Below, in pieces: positions 1 to 8,659 of a stretch of 64,000 nucleotides of DNA; positions within the stretch are counted from its first letter, which is position 1; every line of letters begins with the position of its first letter. A model generated the notes under the pieces. It did no database searches, was not told the DNA's origin, and worked only from the letters and a program-made list of their open reading frames with translations. The stretch lies in contig JAFWRQ010000032.1 in the NCBI GenBank assembly GCA_017519865.1, positions 40,226 to 104,225 of the forward strand, in the 5' to 3' direction. A program made the position numbers and the translations under genes. This DNA is from Bacteroidales bacterium (GTDB lineage: Bacteria; Bacteroidota; Bacteroidia; Bacteroidales; UBA932).

Positions 1-1161
1 AAGCAGAACATCCGCGTGGACGTGCCCTGCCGCTTCACCGTCGGTATCTCCACCGAGCCTGAAGTCATGACCAACGCCGCAGAGCGTCTGCTCGGACTGC
101 ATCCTTCCGACATCCAGAACATCGCTACCGACATCCTCTTCGGTCAGCTCCGTCTGGTCATCGCCACGATGGACATCGAAGAGATCAACGCCGACCGCGA
201 CAAGTTCCTCGCCGCCGTCAGCCAGAACGTCGAGGCAGAACTCCGCAAGATCGGTCTGAAACTCATCAACGTCAACGTCACCGATATCCGTGACGAGTCC
301 GGCTACATCGAGGCCCTTGGTAAGGAAGCCGCCGCAAAGGCCATCAACGACGCCAAGAAGAGCGTCGCCGAGCAGAACCGTTTCGGTGAGATCGGTAAGG
401 CCGAGGCCGACAGGGACAAGGACATCCGTATCGCCGAGACCAACAGGGATACCCGTATCTACACCGCCGAGGCCAACGCCAAGGCAGTCGAGGGTGAGAA
501 CAACTCCAAGATAGCCATCGCCAACTCCGACGCAACCCGCCGCGAGAAGCAGGCAGAGGCCGAGCGCTTGGCCGTCGCGGCCGAGAAGGTCCAGGCCGCA
601 AAGGCCCTCGAGGAGGCCTACAAGAGCGAGCGCGACGCTGAAATCGCCCGCGCCGCCCGCGAGAAGGCCACGCAGGAGGCCAACATCGTCGTTGCCGCCC
701 AGATCGAGAAGGAGAAGATGATCATCGAGGCCGAGGCCAAGGCTGAGCAGCTCCGCCGCGAGGCACAAGGCCAGGCCGACGCCATCTTCGCGAAGATGGA
801 CGCCCAGGCCCGCGGTGCCCTCGAGATCCTCTCCAAGCAGGCTGCCGGTTTCGGCAAGCTCGTGGAGGCCGCCGGCGGCGACGCCAAGGACGCCATCACG
901 ATGCTCATCTCCGACAAACTCCCCGAACTCGTCAAGACCCAGGTCGAAGCCGTCAAGGGCATCAACATCGACAAGGTCACCGTCTGGGACGGCGGCTCCA
1001 AGGATGGGGGCAAGACCGCCACTGCCAATTTCATCTCCGGGATGATGCAGTCGGTTCCCCCGCTCGACGAAATATTCAAGATGGCCGGCATGAGCCTGCC
1101 CAACTACCTCAAGGGCAAGGAGGAGGCTAAGGCCGACGTGCAAGAGGAGGTTGCTGAATAA
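1..1161 (+). CDS. Flotillin-like SPFH/band 7 protein (5' truncated by window edge)
   Basis: The reading frame is open from base 1, so the true start lies upstream; 386 residues are visible. The first ~100 residues read as the end of an SPFH (band 7) domain. They are followed by a long Ala/Glu/Lys-rich region (roughly residues 100-260) with heptad-like character, the coiled-coil part of flotillins. A Gly/Ala-containing tail follows, ending in an acidic stretch. Flotillins are membrane-associated scaffolds that oligomerise into microdomains; the N-terminal membrane anchor would be outside the window. The stop codon overlaps the ATG of the next gene (TAATG), so the two are probably co-translated. 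Family assignment is good; the cellular role here is unknown. Confidence 0.85.
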   Translation, partial: KQNIRVDVPCRFTVGISTEPEVMTNAAERLLGLHPSDIQNIATDILFGQLRLVIATMDIEEINADRDKFLAAVSQNVEAELRKIGLKLINVNVTDIRDESGYIEALGKEAAAKAINDAKKSVAEQNRFGEIGKAEADRDKDIRIAETNRDTRIYTAEANAKAVEGENNSKIAIANSDATRREKQAEAERLAVAAEKVQAAKALEEAYKSERDAEIARAAREKATQEANIVVAAQIEKEKMIIEAEAKAEQLRREAQGQADAIFAKMDAQARGALEILSKQAAGFGKLVEAAGGDAKDAITMLISDKLPELVKTQVEAVKGINIDKVTVWDGGSKDGGKTATANFISGMMQSVPPLDEIFKMAGMSLPNYLKGKEEAKADVQEEVAE

Positions 1162-1382
1162 TGGCTATAATAGTTAACGTGGACGTCATGCTCGCCCGAA
1201 GGAAGATGTCTTCCGGCGAACTCGCCGACAAGGTGGGCATATCGGCGGCCAATCTATCCATCCTGAAGACAGGAAAAGCCAAGGCCATACGCTTCAGCAC
1301 GCTCAACGCGCTGTGCAAGGCCCTGGACTGTCAGCCGGGGGATCTGCTGGAGTACGCTCCGGACCCGCCTGAATCTACTTAG
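1161..1382 (+). CDS. Small XRE/Cro-type HTH DNA-binding protein
   Basis: This 73-residue protein is almost entirely one helix-turn-helix domain of the YozG/Cro-CI type. The pattern LADKVGISAANLSILKTGKA marks helices 2 and 3, and the CKALDCQPGDLLEY segment is typical of the end of such domains. Its ATG overlaps the stop of the flotillin-like gene, indicating translational coupling. Its 3' end overlaps the convergent GH2 gene by 8 bp. Such mini-regulators often act on their own operon, but no operator is obvious here. Function beyond DNA binding is inferred. Confidence 0.85.
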   Translation: MAIIVNVDVMLARRKMSSGELADKVGISAANLSILKTGKAKAIRFSTLNALCKALDCQPGDLLEYAPDPPEST

Positions 1383-3177
1383 TACCGTACCAGGACTGCA
1401 TCACATAGAAGGCCTTCTTCCGTTCACCTTTCTCGGAGAGAAGGCCTTTTCTGTTGTAGTCGTCCTGGATGCCGTCGAGCATCCGCTTGGGGCTGCGGAA
1501 ATCCTTGAGGATCCACGGGGAAACGCCAACAAGGCCTGGCATACGTGAGAGCATATCGATGTTCTTACGGTACAGGTACTCCTGGTTTTCTTCCGTAAAG
1601 CGCTGGTCTATAGCCCCGTGGCGGCCGTACACGGCTCCGCCTCCGAACTCGGTGACCATCACCGGTTTCTTGACGGCGAAGGTCCAGGTGACCTCGTCGC
1701 ATTTCTCGGGAGTACCGTCGTACCAGCCCACATACTGGTTGAAGCTGATCAAGTCGGCTATCTCCACGAGCGGGTCGTTGACCGTCATCATACGGCCTTC
1801 GTACTCTATCTTCTCCATGGCCGCGCTGACAAGGCGCGTCGGATCCAGCTCCCGCGCCTTTGCGATTAGTCTGCTGAGGAAAGCCAGGCGACTGTCGCCG
1901 AGAGGCGTTTCATTGGCCACCGACCAGATGATCACGTTCGCACGGTTATGGTCACGGGCTATCATATCGACGAGCTGTCTCTCGGCATTGGCGTAAGTGT
2001 CGGGATTGTCGAAAGCGATGGTCCAGTAGACCGGGATCTCGGACCAAACCATTATGCCCATCTCCTCGGCGGCGCGGACCATATTCTCGTTGTGGGGATA
2101 GTGTGCCAGACGTACGAAATTGCAGTTCATCGCCTTGGCCTCGGAGAGCAGGGCGCGGGCGTGGGCGTCGCTGAAAGCGCGACCGCCCGCCCCGCCCAGC
2201 ATCTCCTCGTGGATGCTGATGCCCTTGCAGAATATCTCCTCGCCGTTCAGCAGAAGCTTGTCCCCCTTCGTTTCGATGGTCCTGAAGCCGATGCGGTCGG
2301 AAACCCGGTCGGTCTCGGAGTAAACGGTCACGTCATAGAGTTTGGGATTGTCGGGGCACCAGAGTTCCGGCCTGGCTGTGATCTCGAAACGCGCAAGGCC
2401 TTTGTCATCAGCGGTCGCGGAAGCCGAGACTCCCAATTCGGGAATGGAGAAGGTCACGCGCTGGCGCAGCGCAGGCCCGTCCAGCTGCGCCCAGCCTTCC
2501 AGGACCGTCTTCGACCCCTTCTTCAGCTGCAGCGAGTAGTCGCGGATGAAAGTTGCCGGAGTCTCCACCAGATACACGCTGCGCGTGATGCCTCCGTAGT
2601 TCCACCAGTCGGAATTGACGGTCGGCACGCCATCCATCCTGCGCGTATTATCCACATTGACCACCAGAGAGTTATGCCCCTCGAGCAAATAGTCCGTCAC
2701 CTCGAAGTTGAAAGGTGTGAAACCGCCCTCGTGGCGGCCGACCCTATGGCCGTTCAGGCCTGCCACGGTCTCGTAGTTCGCAGCCCCGAAATACAGGAAA
2801 TACCTTCTGCCGGGCTTGGATATGTTGTAGAACATAGTCCTGTACCAGACCGTGCCCTCGTAGTAGTAGAGCTCCGGGCGCTGGGTGTTCCAGTCTCCCG
2901 GCACGGCTATCTCCTTCGCTGCGTCGAAGTCATACTCCACCAGCCTCGTCTGATCGTCATAGAAACTCCTGTCGGCAAAGAATGACTGCCCCTCCGGCAG
3001 AGGATTGGCCCGATAGTCCTGATTACCGGTCTTGTAGAGGTCTACTATATACTTCCAGTTCCCGTCCAGGCAGACCGTGCTGCGTCCGGGAATGTTGGTA
3101 ATCTGTGGATAAGGCTCCTGCGCGAAACCCGTCAGGATGCACAGTGCGGCCATTGCCGATAGGAGAAGCTTCTTCAT
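1375..3177 (-). CDS. Exported GH2 glycoside hydrolase, probable beta-glucuronidase
   Basis: A 600-residue protein from the ATG at 3177. A longer in-frame extension exists, but MKKLLLSAMAALCILTGFAQ is a clear signal peptide, so this start is preferred. It has the GH2 order: sugar-binding jelly roll, immunoglobulin-like domain, then TIM barrel. The acid/base is in WSVANE (N422-E423) and the likely nucleophile is E510 in VMVTEFGG. Near the C terminus, N575-R-K577 fits the NxK motif that in beta-glucuronidases contacts the substrate carboxylate, which favours glucuronidase over galactosidase. It is a single gene, convergent with the HTH gene, with no polysaccharide locus beside it. It probably acts in the periplasm on glucuronides; the substrate is not proven. 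Confidence 0.8.
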   Translation of the reverse strand: MKKLLLSAMAALCILTGFAQEPYPQITNIPGRSTVCLDGNWKYIVDLYKTGNQDYRANPLPEGQSFFADRSFYDDQTRLVEYDFDAAKEIAVPGDWNTQRPELYYYEGTVWYRTMFYNISKPGRRYFLYFGAANYETVAGLNGHRVGRHEGGFTPFNFEVTDYLLEGHNSLVVNVDNTRRMDGVPTVNSDWWNYGGITRSVYLVETPATFIRDYSLQLKKGSKTVLEGWAQLDGPALRQRVTFSIPELGVSASATADDKGLARFEITARPELWCPDNPKLYDVTVYSETDRVSDRIGFRTIETKGDKLLLNGEEIFCKGISIHEEMLGGAGGRAFSDAHARALLSEAKAMNCNFVRLAHYPHNENMVRAAEEMGIMVWSEIPVYWTIAFDNPDTYANAERQLVDMIARDHNRANVIIWSVANETPLGDSRLAFLSRLIAKARELDPTRLVSAAMEKIEYEGRMMTVNDPLVEIADLISFNQYVGWYDGTPEKCDEVTWTFAVKKPVMVTEFGGGAVYGRHGAIDQRFTEENQEYLYRKNIDMLSRMPGLVGVSPWILKDFRSPKRMLDGIQDDYNRKGLLSEKGERKKAFYVMQSWYGTK

Positions 3178-3356
3178 GATTGTCGTGTGTTTCTGAAAGA
3201 TAAATATAACAAAAACCACATACATTGACAAGCGCCTGTTACGTTCACTTATTTTATGCAATTGATAACAAGCAAATTGCAAACGCAATTGTGACCTATT
3301 TGGTAGAGGTCCATTTGTGGGGGCATTGGTAGGAGCAGGATTGGACTCTATACCGA

Positions 3357-3392
3357 TGAAGCATGACAGTATTTCTTTACTGTCATGCTTCA
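3357..3392 (-). terminator. Perfect 15-bp stem-loop after the ACT gene
   Basis: Arms at 3357-3371 and 3378-3392 are exact reverse complements around a 6-nt loop. The hairpin lies 32 bp beyond the stop of the ACT gene, the last gene of the 9421-3425 operon, and upstream of the GH2 gene. There is no strong T tract after it on the minus strand, so it may be a terminator, an RNA 3'-end stabiliser or a protein-binding palindrome. Confidence 0.5.
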
Positions 3393-3424
3393 AATCGTTG
3401 CACATCAGAGTAGAATCCAGCGCT

Positions 3425-3853
3425 TTACAGCAGCAGGGAAAGGTCTTTCTCGTGGATGACCGTGAGGTCATTGGCGGCAATGATCTCGGCAGCCTTGTCG
3501 GCATTGTCCGTACGGAAGATCAATACACCCTTGCCGTTAAGGAGGAAGGAGTAGAGATAGGCGATGCTGATGCCTTCGCCCGCGAAGAGTTCGATGGCAT
3601 CGGCGGCCTTGCCGGGCCTGTCGTCGAGCTCGACTGCGAAGACCTCGCAGAGCGAGACTGCCACGCCGGCTTCCTTGAGGACGTTGTAGGCCTTCTTGGG
3701 CTCAGAGCAGATGATACGGCAGATACCATAGTCGGCGGTGTCTGCGATGGTGGATGCGATGAGCTGGATGTTCTCCCGCTTGAGGAGTTTCAGCACTTTC
3801 ACGAGAGTGCCCGACTTGTTCTCGATGAAGACGGAGAGTTGATGGACTGTCAT
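3425..3853 (-). CDS. Tandem ACT-domain protein
   Basis: A 142-residue protein made of two ACT-like halves (about residues 1-70 and 70-142). The first begins HQLSVFIENKSGTLVKVLKL and the second AVELDDRPGKAADAIELF, both with the Gly/Pro turn typical of amino-acid-binding ACT domains. There is no catalytic domain. Stand-alone double-ACT proteins are commonly found next to PaaK-type ligases. Here it is the last gene of the operon, 12 bp after paaK. The inferred role is sensing an aromatic amino acid or intermediate and modulating the pathway enzymes. Confidence 0.85.
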   Translation of the reverse strand: MTVHQLSVFIENKSGTLVKVLKLLKRENIQLIASTIADTADYGICRIICSEPKKAYNVLKEAGVAVSLCEVFAVELDDRPGKAADAIELFAGEGISIAYLYSFLLNGKGVLIFRTDNADKAAEIIAANDLTVIHEKDLSLLL

Positions 3854-3865
3854 AGTGTACCTGGA

Positions 3866-5173
3866 TTAGTATTTCTTTCTTAAATCTTTGACCCTCACCG
3901 CCTTGCCTTCGCTCTTGGGGAGGGTGTTCTTGGGAACGAGCTTGACCCTGGGGGTGATGAGGATCTCGTCGCGGAGCTGACGGGTAATCTCACGGCTGAG
4001 GGACTGGAGCTTGGTGTAGTCATCGATGTAGAGATCCTTCATCTCCACCTCGACGGTCATGGCGTCGTTGTTGTCCAGCGTCTCCAGGGTGATGAGATAG
4101 TCGGATGCCAGCTCCTGGAACTGCATCAGGATGGTCTCGATCTGGATGGGGAAGATGTTGACGCCCTTGAGGATGATCATGTCGTCACTGCGGCCCTTCA
4201 TGCGGTCGAGGCGGATGTGGTGGCGTCCGCACGGGCATTCGCCCGGCAGGATGCGGGTGAGGTCGCGCGTGCGGTAGCGCAGCAGCGGCATAGCCTCGCG
4301 CTTGAGGGTGGTGAGCACCAACTCACCCACCTCGCCGTCAGGGACGGGCTCGAGAGTGTCGGGATCGACGATCTCGACGATGTAGTAGTCCTCCCAGATG
4401 TGCATTCCGTTCTGTTCAGGGCATTCGAAAGCGACACCGGGGCCGCACATCTCGGACATTCCGAAAGAATTGTATGCCTTTACGCCCAGCATCTCCTCGA
4501 TACGCTTGCGGGTATCCTCGGAATGGGGCTCGGCCCCGATGACGAGCGTGCGGAGTTTGGTGTCCTTGCGGGGGTCGATACCCCTCTCGACCATAACCTC
4601 GTGCAGGCGGGAAGCATACGAAGGGATGGCGTGCACCACGGTCGTACCGAAATCCGTAAAGAACTTCAACTGGCGGAGAGTGTTGCCGGCGGCGGCCGGA
4701 ACGGTGAGCATGCCGACCTTCTCGGCGCCGTACTGGAAGCCCAGGCCTCCGGTAAACATGCCGTAGCCGGAGGTGTTCTGGAACACGTCCTCTGGCCGGC
4801 AGCCGACCATCCAGAGGCAGCGGGCGACAGCATTGGCCCACTCGTCAAGGTCTTTCTGCGTGTGAAGGATGACGGTGGGGTTGCCGGTCGTACCGCTGGA
4901 GGAATGCAGGCGCACGCACTTGTCAAGCGGGACCGCAGCCATCCCGAAAGGATAGGTGTCACGCAGGTCCTGCTTTGTGGTGAAAGGTATCTTCCGGAGG
5001 TCTTCCAGGCCGCGGATGTCCTCCGGCTTGAGCCCTATGCTGCGGAAACGCTCACGGTAGAACGGCGAATCCATACAATGTCTGACGGTGGCCTGGAGCC
5101 GTTCTGACTGCCAGGCTTCAATTTCGGACCTTGACCAGGCCTCTTCCGGATTGAAGAACTTCGAATTTGACAT
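3866..5173 (-). CDS. paaK: Phenylacetate-CoA ligase family protein, copy 1
   Basis: A 435-residue ANL-superfamily ligase of usual PaaK length. The adenylate-binding loop SSSGTTGNP is at residues 91-99. A second signature is YNSFGMSEMCGPG, and LLRYRTRDLTRI lies near the start of the C-terminal lid domain. It carries out arylacetate + ATP + CoA to arylacetyl-CoA + AMP + PPi, and in fermenters it can run toward arylacetate. It lies 3 bp after the second paaK-like gene in an operon with IorAB. That context suggests processing of aryl-acetyl-CoA made from phenylalanine, tyrosine or tryptophan. Why two copies are kept is unknown; different aryl specificity is an inference. Confidence 0.9.
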   Translation of the reverse strand: MSNSKFFNPEEAWSRSEIEAWQSERLQATVRHCMDSPFYRERFRSIGLKPEDIRGLEDLRKIPFTTKQDLRDTYPFGMAAVPLDKCVRLHSSSGTTGNPTVILHTQKDLDEWANAVARCLWMVGCRPEDVFQNTSGYGMFTGGLGFQYGAEKVGMLTVPAAAGNTLRQLKFFTDFGTTVVHAIPSYASRLHEVMVERGIDPRKDTKLRTLVIGAEPHSEDTRKRIEEMLGVKAYNSFGMSEMCGPGVAFECPEQNGMHIWEDYYIVEIVDPDTLEPVPDGEVGELVLTTLKREAMPLLRYRTRDLTRILPGECPCGRHHIRLDRMKGRSDDMIILKGVNIFPIQIETILMQFQELASDYLITLETLDNNDAMTVEVEMKDLYIDDYTKLQSLSREITRQLRDEILITPRVKLVPKNTLPKSEGKAVRVKDLRKKY

Positions 5174-5176
5174 GTT

Positions 5177-6487
5177 TTATTGGAGTTTTCTGTTATCAAT
5201 GACAAATTTGCTCTTGCCCTGGCTGCGCTCGATGGTGTTCGGGGCCTTGACCTGTACCCTGACGTTGATGCTGAGCACGCTCCTGAGTTTTTCGGCGATC
5301 CTCTTTTCAAGGTCGATGATGGGGGTAAGGGTGTCGAAGCCGGCGTCGAAATACTCCTGACGCACCTCCACCTGGACGGTGAGGGTATCGAGGTTGTTGA
5401 CGCGGTCGACGATGAGCAGGAAGCGGGGGGCGCACTCTGGCATGCCGAGAATGACGCTCTCCACCTGTGACGGGAAGACGTTAATGCCGCGGATGATGAG
5501 CATGTCGTCGCTGCGGCCGACGATGCGTCCCATGCGGACGGAAGTCCTTCCACACTCGCACTCCCCTTCCATCAGGGAACTGAGGTCGCGCGTGCGGTAG
5601 CGCAGCAGAGGCATGCCCTCCTTGGTAAGGGTCGTGAATACGAGCTCACCGACCTGTCCGTGGGGAAGTTCTTCCAGGGTGTTGGGGTCGACAATCTCCG
5701 GGAAATAGTGGTCCTCGCAGATGTGGGAGCCGTTCTGGCATTCGCATTCGTAGCTGACGCAAGGACCCATGATCTCGCTCAAGCCATAAAGGTTGTAGCC
5801 CTTCAGGCCAAGCCTGCGTTCAATCTCCTGACGCATGCTCTCGGTCCAGGGCTCGGCGCCGAATGCTCCAACCTTCAGTTTGATCATATCGGGCGTCACG
5901 CCCATTTTCTCCATGGTCTCGGCAAGATAGAGGGCATACGAAGGCGTGCAGGCGATGCCCGTGACGCCAAGGTCGCGGAGCAGGCGGACGTGCTTCTCGG
6001 TATTGCCGGTAGAGGTCGGGAGAACGGCGGCACCCATGCGCTCCACTCCATAATGGACTCCGAGACCGCCGGTGAAGAGACCGTAGCCGTAGGCGACGCT
6101 GAAGACGTCGTCACGGGTAACCCCGTAGGCAGTAAGGCATCTTGCCATGCACTCGCTCCAGACTGATACATCCTTGCGGGTGTATCCCACAATGGTGGGA
6201 TTGCCTGTGGTACCGGAAGAGGCATGGAAACGTATGATCTCGCTCATCGGGGCGGCCTGCAGACCGGTGGGATAGTTGTCACGCAGGTCCTGCTTGGTCG
6301 TAAAAGGGAGTTTGACGATGTCGTCGATGGAAGTGATGTCGTTCGGGGAAAGGTCCATCTCCTGCATCTTATGACGGTAGAACGGGACGTTGTGGTACAC
6401 ATAGTCCACCACCTTGTGCAGGCGCTTGCCTTGAAGCTCGCGCATCTGCTCACGCGGCATAGTTTCCTTATTGGGGTTCCAGATCAT
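5177..6487 (-). CDS. paaK: Phenylacetate-CoA ligase family protein, copy 2
   Basis: A 436-residue PaaK-type adenylate-forming enzyme with the P-loop ASSGTTGNP at residues 89-97 and YNLYGLSEIMGPC in the core. A C-terminal PaaK lid begins around residue 330 (GRSDDMLIIRGINVFPSQVE). It is colinear with the downstream copy but clearly diverged, so the duplication is old and not a recent tandem copy. It sits 22 bp after iorB and 3 bp before copy 1, so all are likely one transcript. The role in arylacetyl-CoA/arylacetate conversion comes from family and context. Confidence 0.9.
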   Translation of the reverse strand: MIWNPNKETMPREQMRELQGKRLHKVVDYVYHNVPFYRHKMQEMDLSPNDITSIDDIVKLPFTTKQDLRDNYPTGLQAAPMSEIIRFHASSGTTGNPTIVGYTRKDVSVWSECMARCLTAYGVTRDDVFSVAYGYGLFTGGLGVHYGVERMGAAVLPTSTGNTEKHVRLLRDLGVTGIACTPSYALYLAETMEKMGVTPDMIKLKVGAFGAEPWTESMRQEIERRLGLKGYNLYGLSEIMGPCVSYECECQNGSHICEDHYFPEIVDPNTLEELPHGQVGELVFTTLTKEGMPLLRYRTRDLSSLMEGECECGRTSVRMGRIVGRSDDMLIIRGINVFPSQVESVILGMPECAPRFLLIVDRVNNLDTLTVQVEVRQEYFDAGFDTLTPIIDLEKRIAEKLRSVLSINVRVQVKAPNTIERSQGKSKFVIDNRKLQ

Positions 6488-6509
6488 GTATAAAGTTCGT
6501 TTTACTGGT

Positions 6510-7091
6510 TCAATACTTCAATGCTTCCGCAAGGCCGAGGTCGAAGGCCTGGCGGTTGGCGGCGACGACGGCGTCGCCCTTGCGGGCGAACACGCGGCCT
6601 ATGGCCGCCCGGAGTTCGTCCGCCCCCACGACGCCGATGGCAGGCGCCGCCATTCCGAGGAGGACCATATTCGCTCCCTTGGGATTGCCGCAGCTGCGGG
6701 CTGCCTCTTCGATGTCCAGACTGACGACGTCGGGGAGGGAGGCAAGCTCCGCGAGGAGGGCCTCATGGTCGGGATAGTCAGGAATGTTGACGAAGGGCTT
6801 GGAAGACGTGACCACACGTCCTCCGCGGGAAAGATACGGGAGGTAGCGAAGTGCCTCCATAGGCTCCATGGAGATAATCAGGTCGACGGAACCTACGGGG
6901 ATCAGATCGCTGTATATCACTTCGGTGGAGAGGCGGAGGTTGGACTGGACGTCTCCCCCGCGCTGGCTCATGCCGTGGACTTCCGCCTGCTTGAGGAAGA
7001 GGCCTGCAGCAGTGGCGGCCTCGCCGATGACCGTGGCGATGGAGAGGATACCTTGGCCTCCCACGCCTGAAAGTATGATGTCCTTTTTCAT
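6510..7091 (-). CDS. iorB: Indolepyruvate ferredoxin oxidoreductase, beta subunit
   Basis: A 193-residue protein from the ATG at 7091, which overlaps the iorA stop as ATGA; a start ten codons upstream would run into iorA. It begins KKDIILSGVGGQGILSIATV, the hallmark of the gamma-type (POR_N/IorB) subunit of 2-oxoacid:ferredoxin oxidoreductases. Length is normal for IorB. With IorA it oxidatively decarboxylates aryl-pyruvates to aryl-acetyl-CoA while reducing ferredoxin, in the cytoplasm. Tight coupling with iorA fits a 1:1 complex. Confidence 0.93.
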   Translation of the reverse strand: MKKDIILSGVGGQGILSIATVIGEAATAAGLFLKQAEVHGMSQRGGDVQSNLRLSTEVIYSDLIPVGSVDLIISMEPMEALRYLPYLSRGGRVVTSSKPFVNIPDYPDHEALLAELASLPDVVSLDIEEAARSCGNPKGANMVLLGMAAPAIGVVGADELRAAIGRVFARKGDAVVAANRQAFDLGLAEALKY

Positions 7092-8647
7092 TTCTTGTGG
7101 CGTCTGAGGGTCTGCATGCATTCGCGGCGCGGGATGATGACCGACACGCCGTCATACTCTATCTCCTCGCGGATGATACGGGTAATCTCCGGCATGTTGG
7201 CCGGAAGGGGCACCACCACGCGGACATGCTCGGGTTCGACTCCGAGTCCGAGGCAGATGGCTTCGAATTTATTGGTTCCAGCAGAATCCTGACCACCGGT
7301 CATGGCGGTAGTGAGGTTGTCGGAGATGATCACGGTGATACGGGAATGGTCGTTGACGGCATCCAGCAGGCCGGTCATGCCGCTGTGCGTGAAGGTGGAG
7401 TCGCCGATGACGGCGACGGCCGGAAAGATGCCGGCGTCGGCAGCGCCCTTGGCCATCGTGATGGATGCGCCCATATCAACGCAACTGGCGAGAGCGCTGA
7501 ACGGCGGAAGGGCTCCGAGGGTATAGCAGCCGATGTCTCCGAAGACACGGGCGCCGGGATACTCTGCAACGACCTGGTTGAGAGCGGCATAGACATCGCG
7601 GTGGCCGCAGCCCGGACATAGCTGGGGAGGGCGCGGCGCGAGGTTTTGCGCACTGCCGAAGGCACGCGAGGAAGGAACGCCCAGCGCCGCCGCGACGTTG
7701 TCCGGCGTGAGTTCGCCGGTACGCGGCAGACGGCCGGACAGGCGGCCTTCGACGGGATAGCCGGCGCCGAGCAGGGCCTTGATGCCCTGTTCCACGACCG
7801 GCTGTCCGTCCTCGACCACTAGGATGGAGGAGCAGCGTGCCGCAAGGGCCTTGACCTGGGCCTCAGGCAGAGGGTACTGCGAAACCTTCAGAAGCGTAAT
7901 GTTCTGGGCGTCAGCCTCCTTGACATAGTTGTACCCGATTCCGCACGCGATCACGCCGCGCGCGCCTGTACCTTCCAGGAGATTGTGATGGGTCCCCTCG
8001 GAGGCACTGAGGAGAAGGGGCTGCTTGTCGATGAGCTTGAGATACTGCCTGCGGGCGATGGCCGGAAGGAGTATCCACCCGCGGTCGGAAGACGGTTCCA
8101 GGGCATTCTGCGAGGAAGGGTCGCCGGTAAGGACGGCCGCGCGCGAATGCGCCAGGCGCGTCACAACCCTGAACAGGACCGGGAGCCCGATCTCTTCCGA
8201 GAAGGCGAAAGCCTCGCGGATCATGTCATAGGCTTCCTGCTGGTCTGAAGGTTCGAACACGGGAACCATCGCGAACTGGGCATAGAAACGCGAGTCCTGT
8301 TCGTTCTGCGAGGAGTGCATCGAGGGATCGTCGGCCGCCAGGACGACAAGTCCGCCCTTGACCCCCGTCACGGCAGCGTTTACGAAAGCGTCGGCACAGA
8401 CGTTCATGCCGACGTGCTTCATGCAGACGAGGGCGCGCTTGCCCGCATAGGACATGCCGAGCGCAGCCTCCATCGCAGTCTTTTCATTTGTACACCAGCG
8501 GCTCCGGACTTCCGGAGCATAGTTCTGGATGAACTCGGTCACTTCAGTGGAAGGCGTACCGGGATAGGAATAGACACCGGAAAGGCCGGCGTGCAAAGCA
8601 CCCAACGCCACCGCCTCGTCTCCGAGCAACAATCTTTTCTCTGACAT
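7088..8647 (-). CDS. iorA: Indolepyruvate ferredoxin oxidoreductase, alpha subunit, no C-terminal ferredoxin domain
   Basis: A 519-residue catalytic subunit. The N-terminal pyrimidine-binding domain starts LLLGDEAVALGALHAGLSGV. A middle domain follows, then the thiamine-diphosphate domain with CPGCGHRD (C344, C347), a GDIGCYTLG segment and a GDSTF...ISDN metal/TPP motif. It catalyses aryl-pyruvate + CoA + oxidised ferredoxin to aryl-acetyl-CoA + CO2 + reduced ferredoxin. Many archaeal IorA proteins continue into a 2x[4Fe-4S] ferredoxin module. This one ends just after the TPP domain (PRRECMQTLRRHKK), with no CxxCxxC cluster. Electrons must therefore leave by a separate ferredoxin. It is 12 bp downstream of the omega-amidase gene. 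Confidence 0.93.
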   Translation of the reverse strand: MSEKRLLLGDEAVALGALHAGLSGVYSYPGTPSTEVTEFIQNYAPEVRSRWCTNEKTAMEAALGMSYAGKRALVCMKHVGMNVCADAFVNAAVTGVKGGLVVLAADDPSMHSSQNEQDSRFYAQFAMVPVFEPSDQQEAYDMIREAFAFSEEIGLPVLFRVVTRLAHSRAAVLTGDPSSQNALEPSSDRGWILLPAIARRQYLKLIDKQPLLLSASEGTHHNLLEGTGARGVIACGIGYNYVKEADAQNITLLKVSQYPLPEAQVKALAARCSSILVVEDGQPVVEQGIKALLGAGYPVEGRLSGRLPRTGELTPDNVAAALGVPSSRAFGSAQNLAPRPPQLCPGCGHRDVYAALNQVVAEYPGARVFGDIGCYTLGALPPFSALASCVDMGASITMAKGAADAGIFPAVAVIGDSTFTHSGMTGLLDAVNDHSRITVIISDNLTTAMTGGQDSAGTNKFEAICLGLGVEPEHVRVVVPLPANMPEITRIIREEIEYDGVSVIIPRRECMQTLRRHKK

Positions 8648-8659
8648 AAATATGCTATT

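Noticed and set aside
3178-3504. N-terminal extension of the GH2 gene by 109 codons
   Set aside because: It overlaps the ACT gene and precedes a perfect signal peptide at the ATG at 3177.
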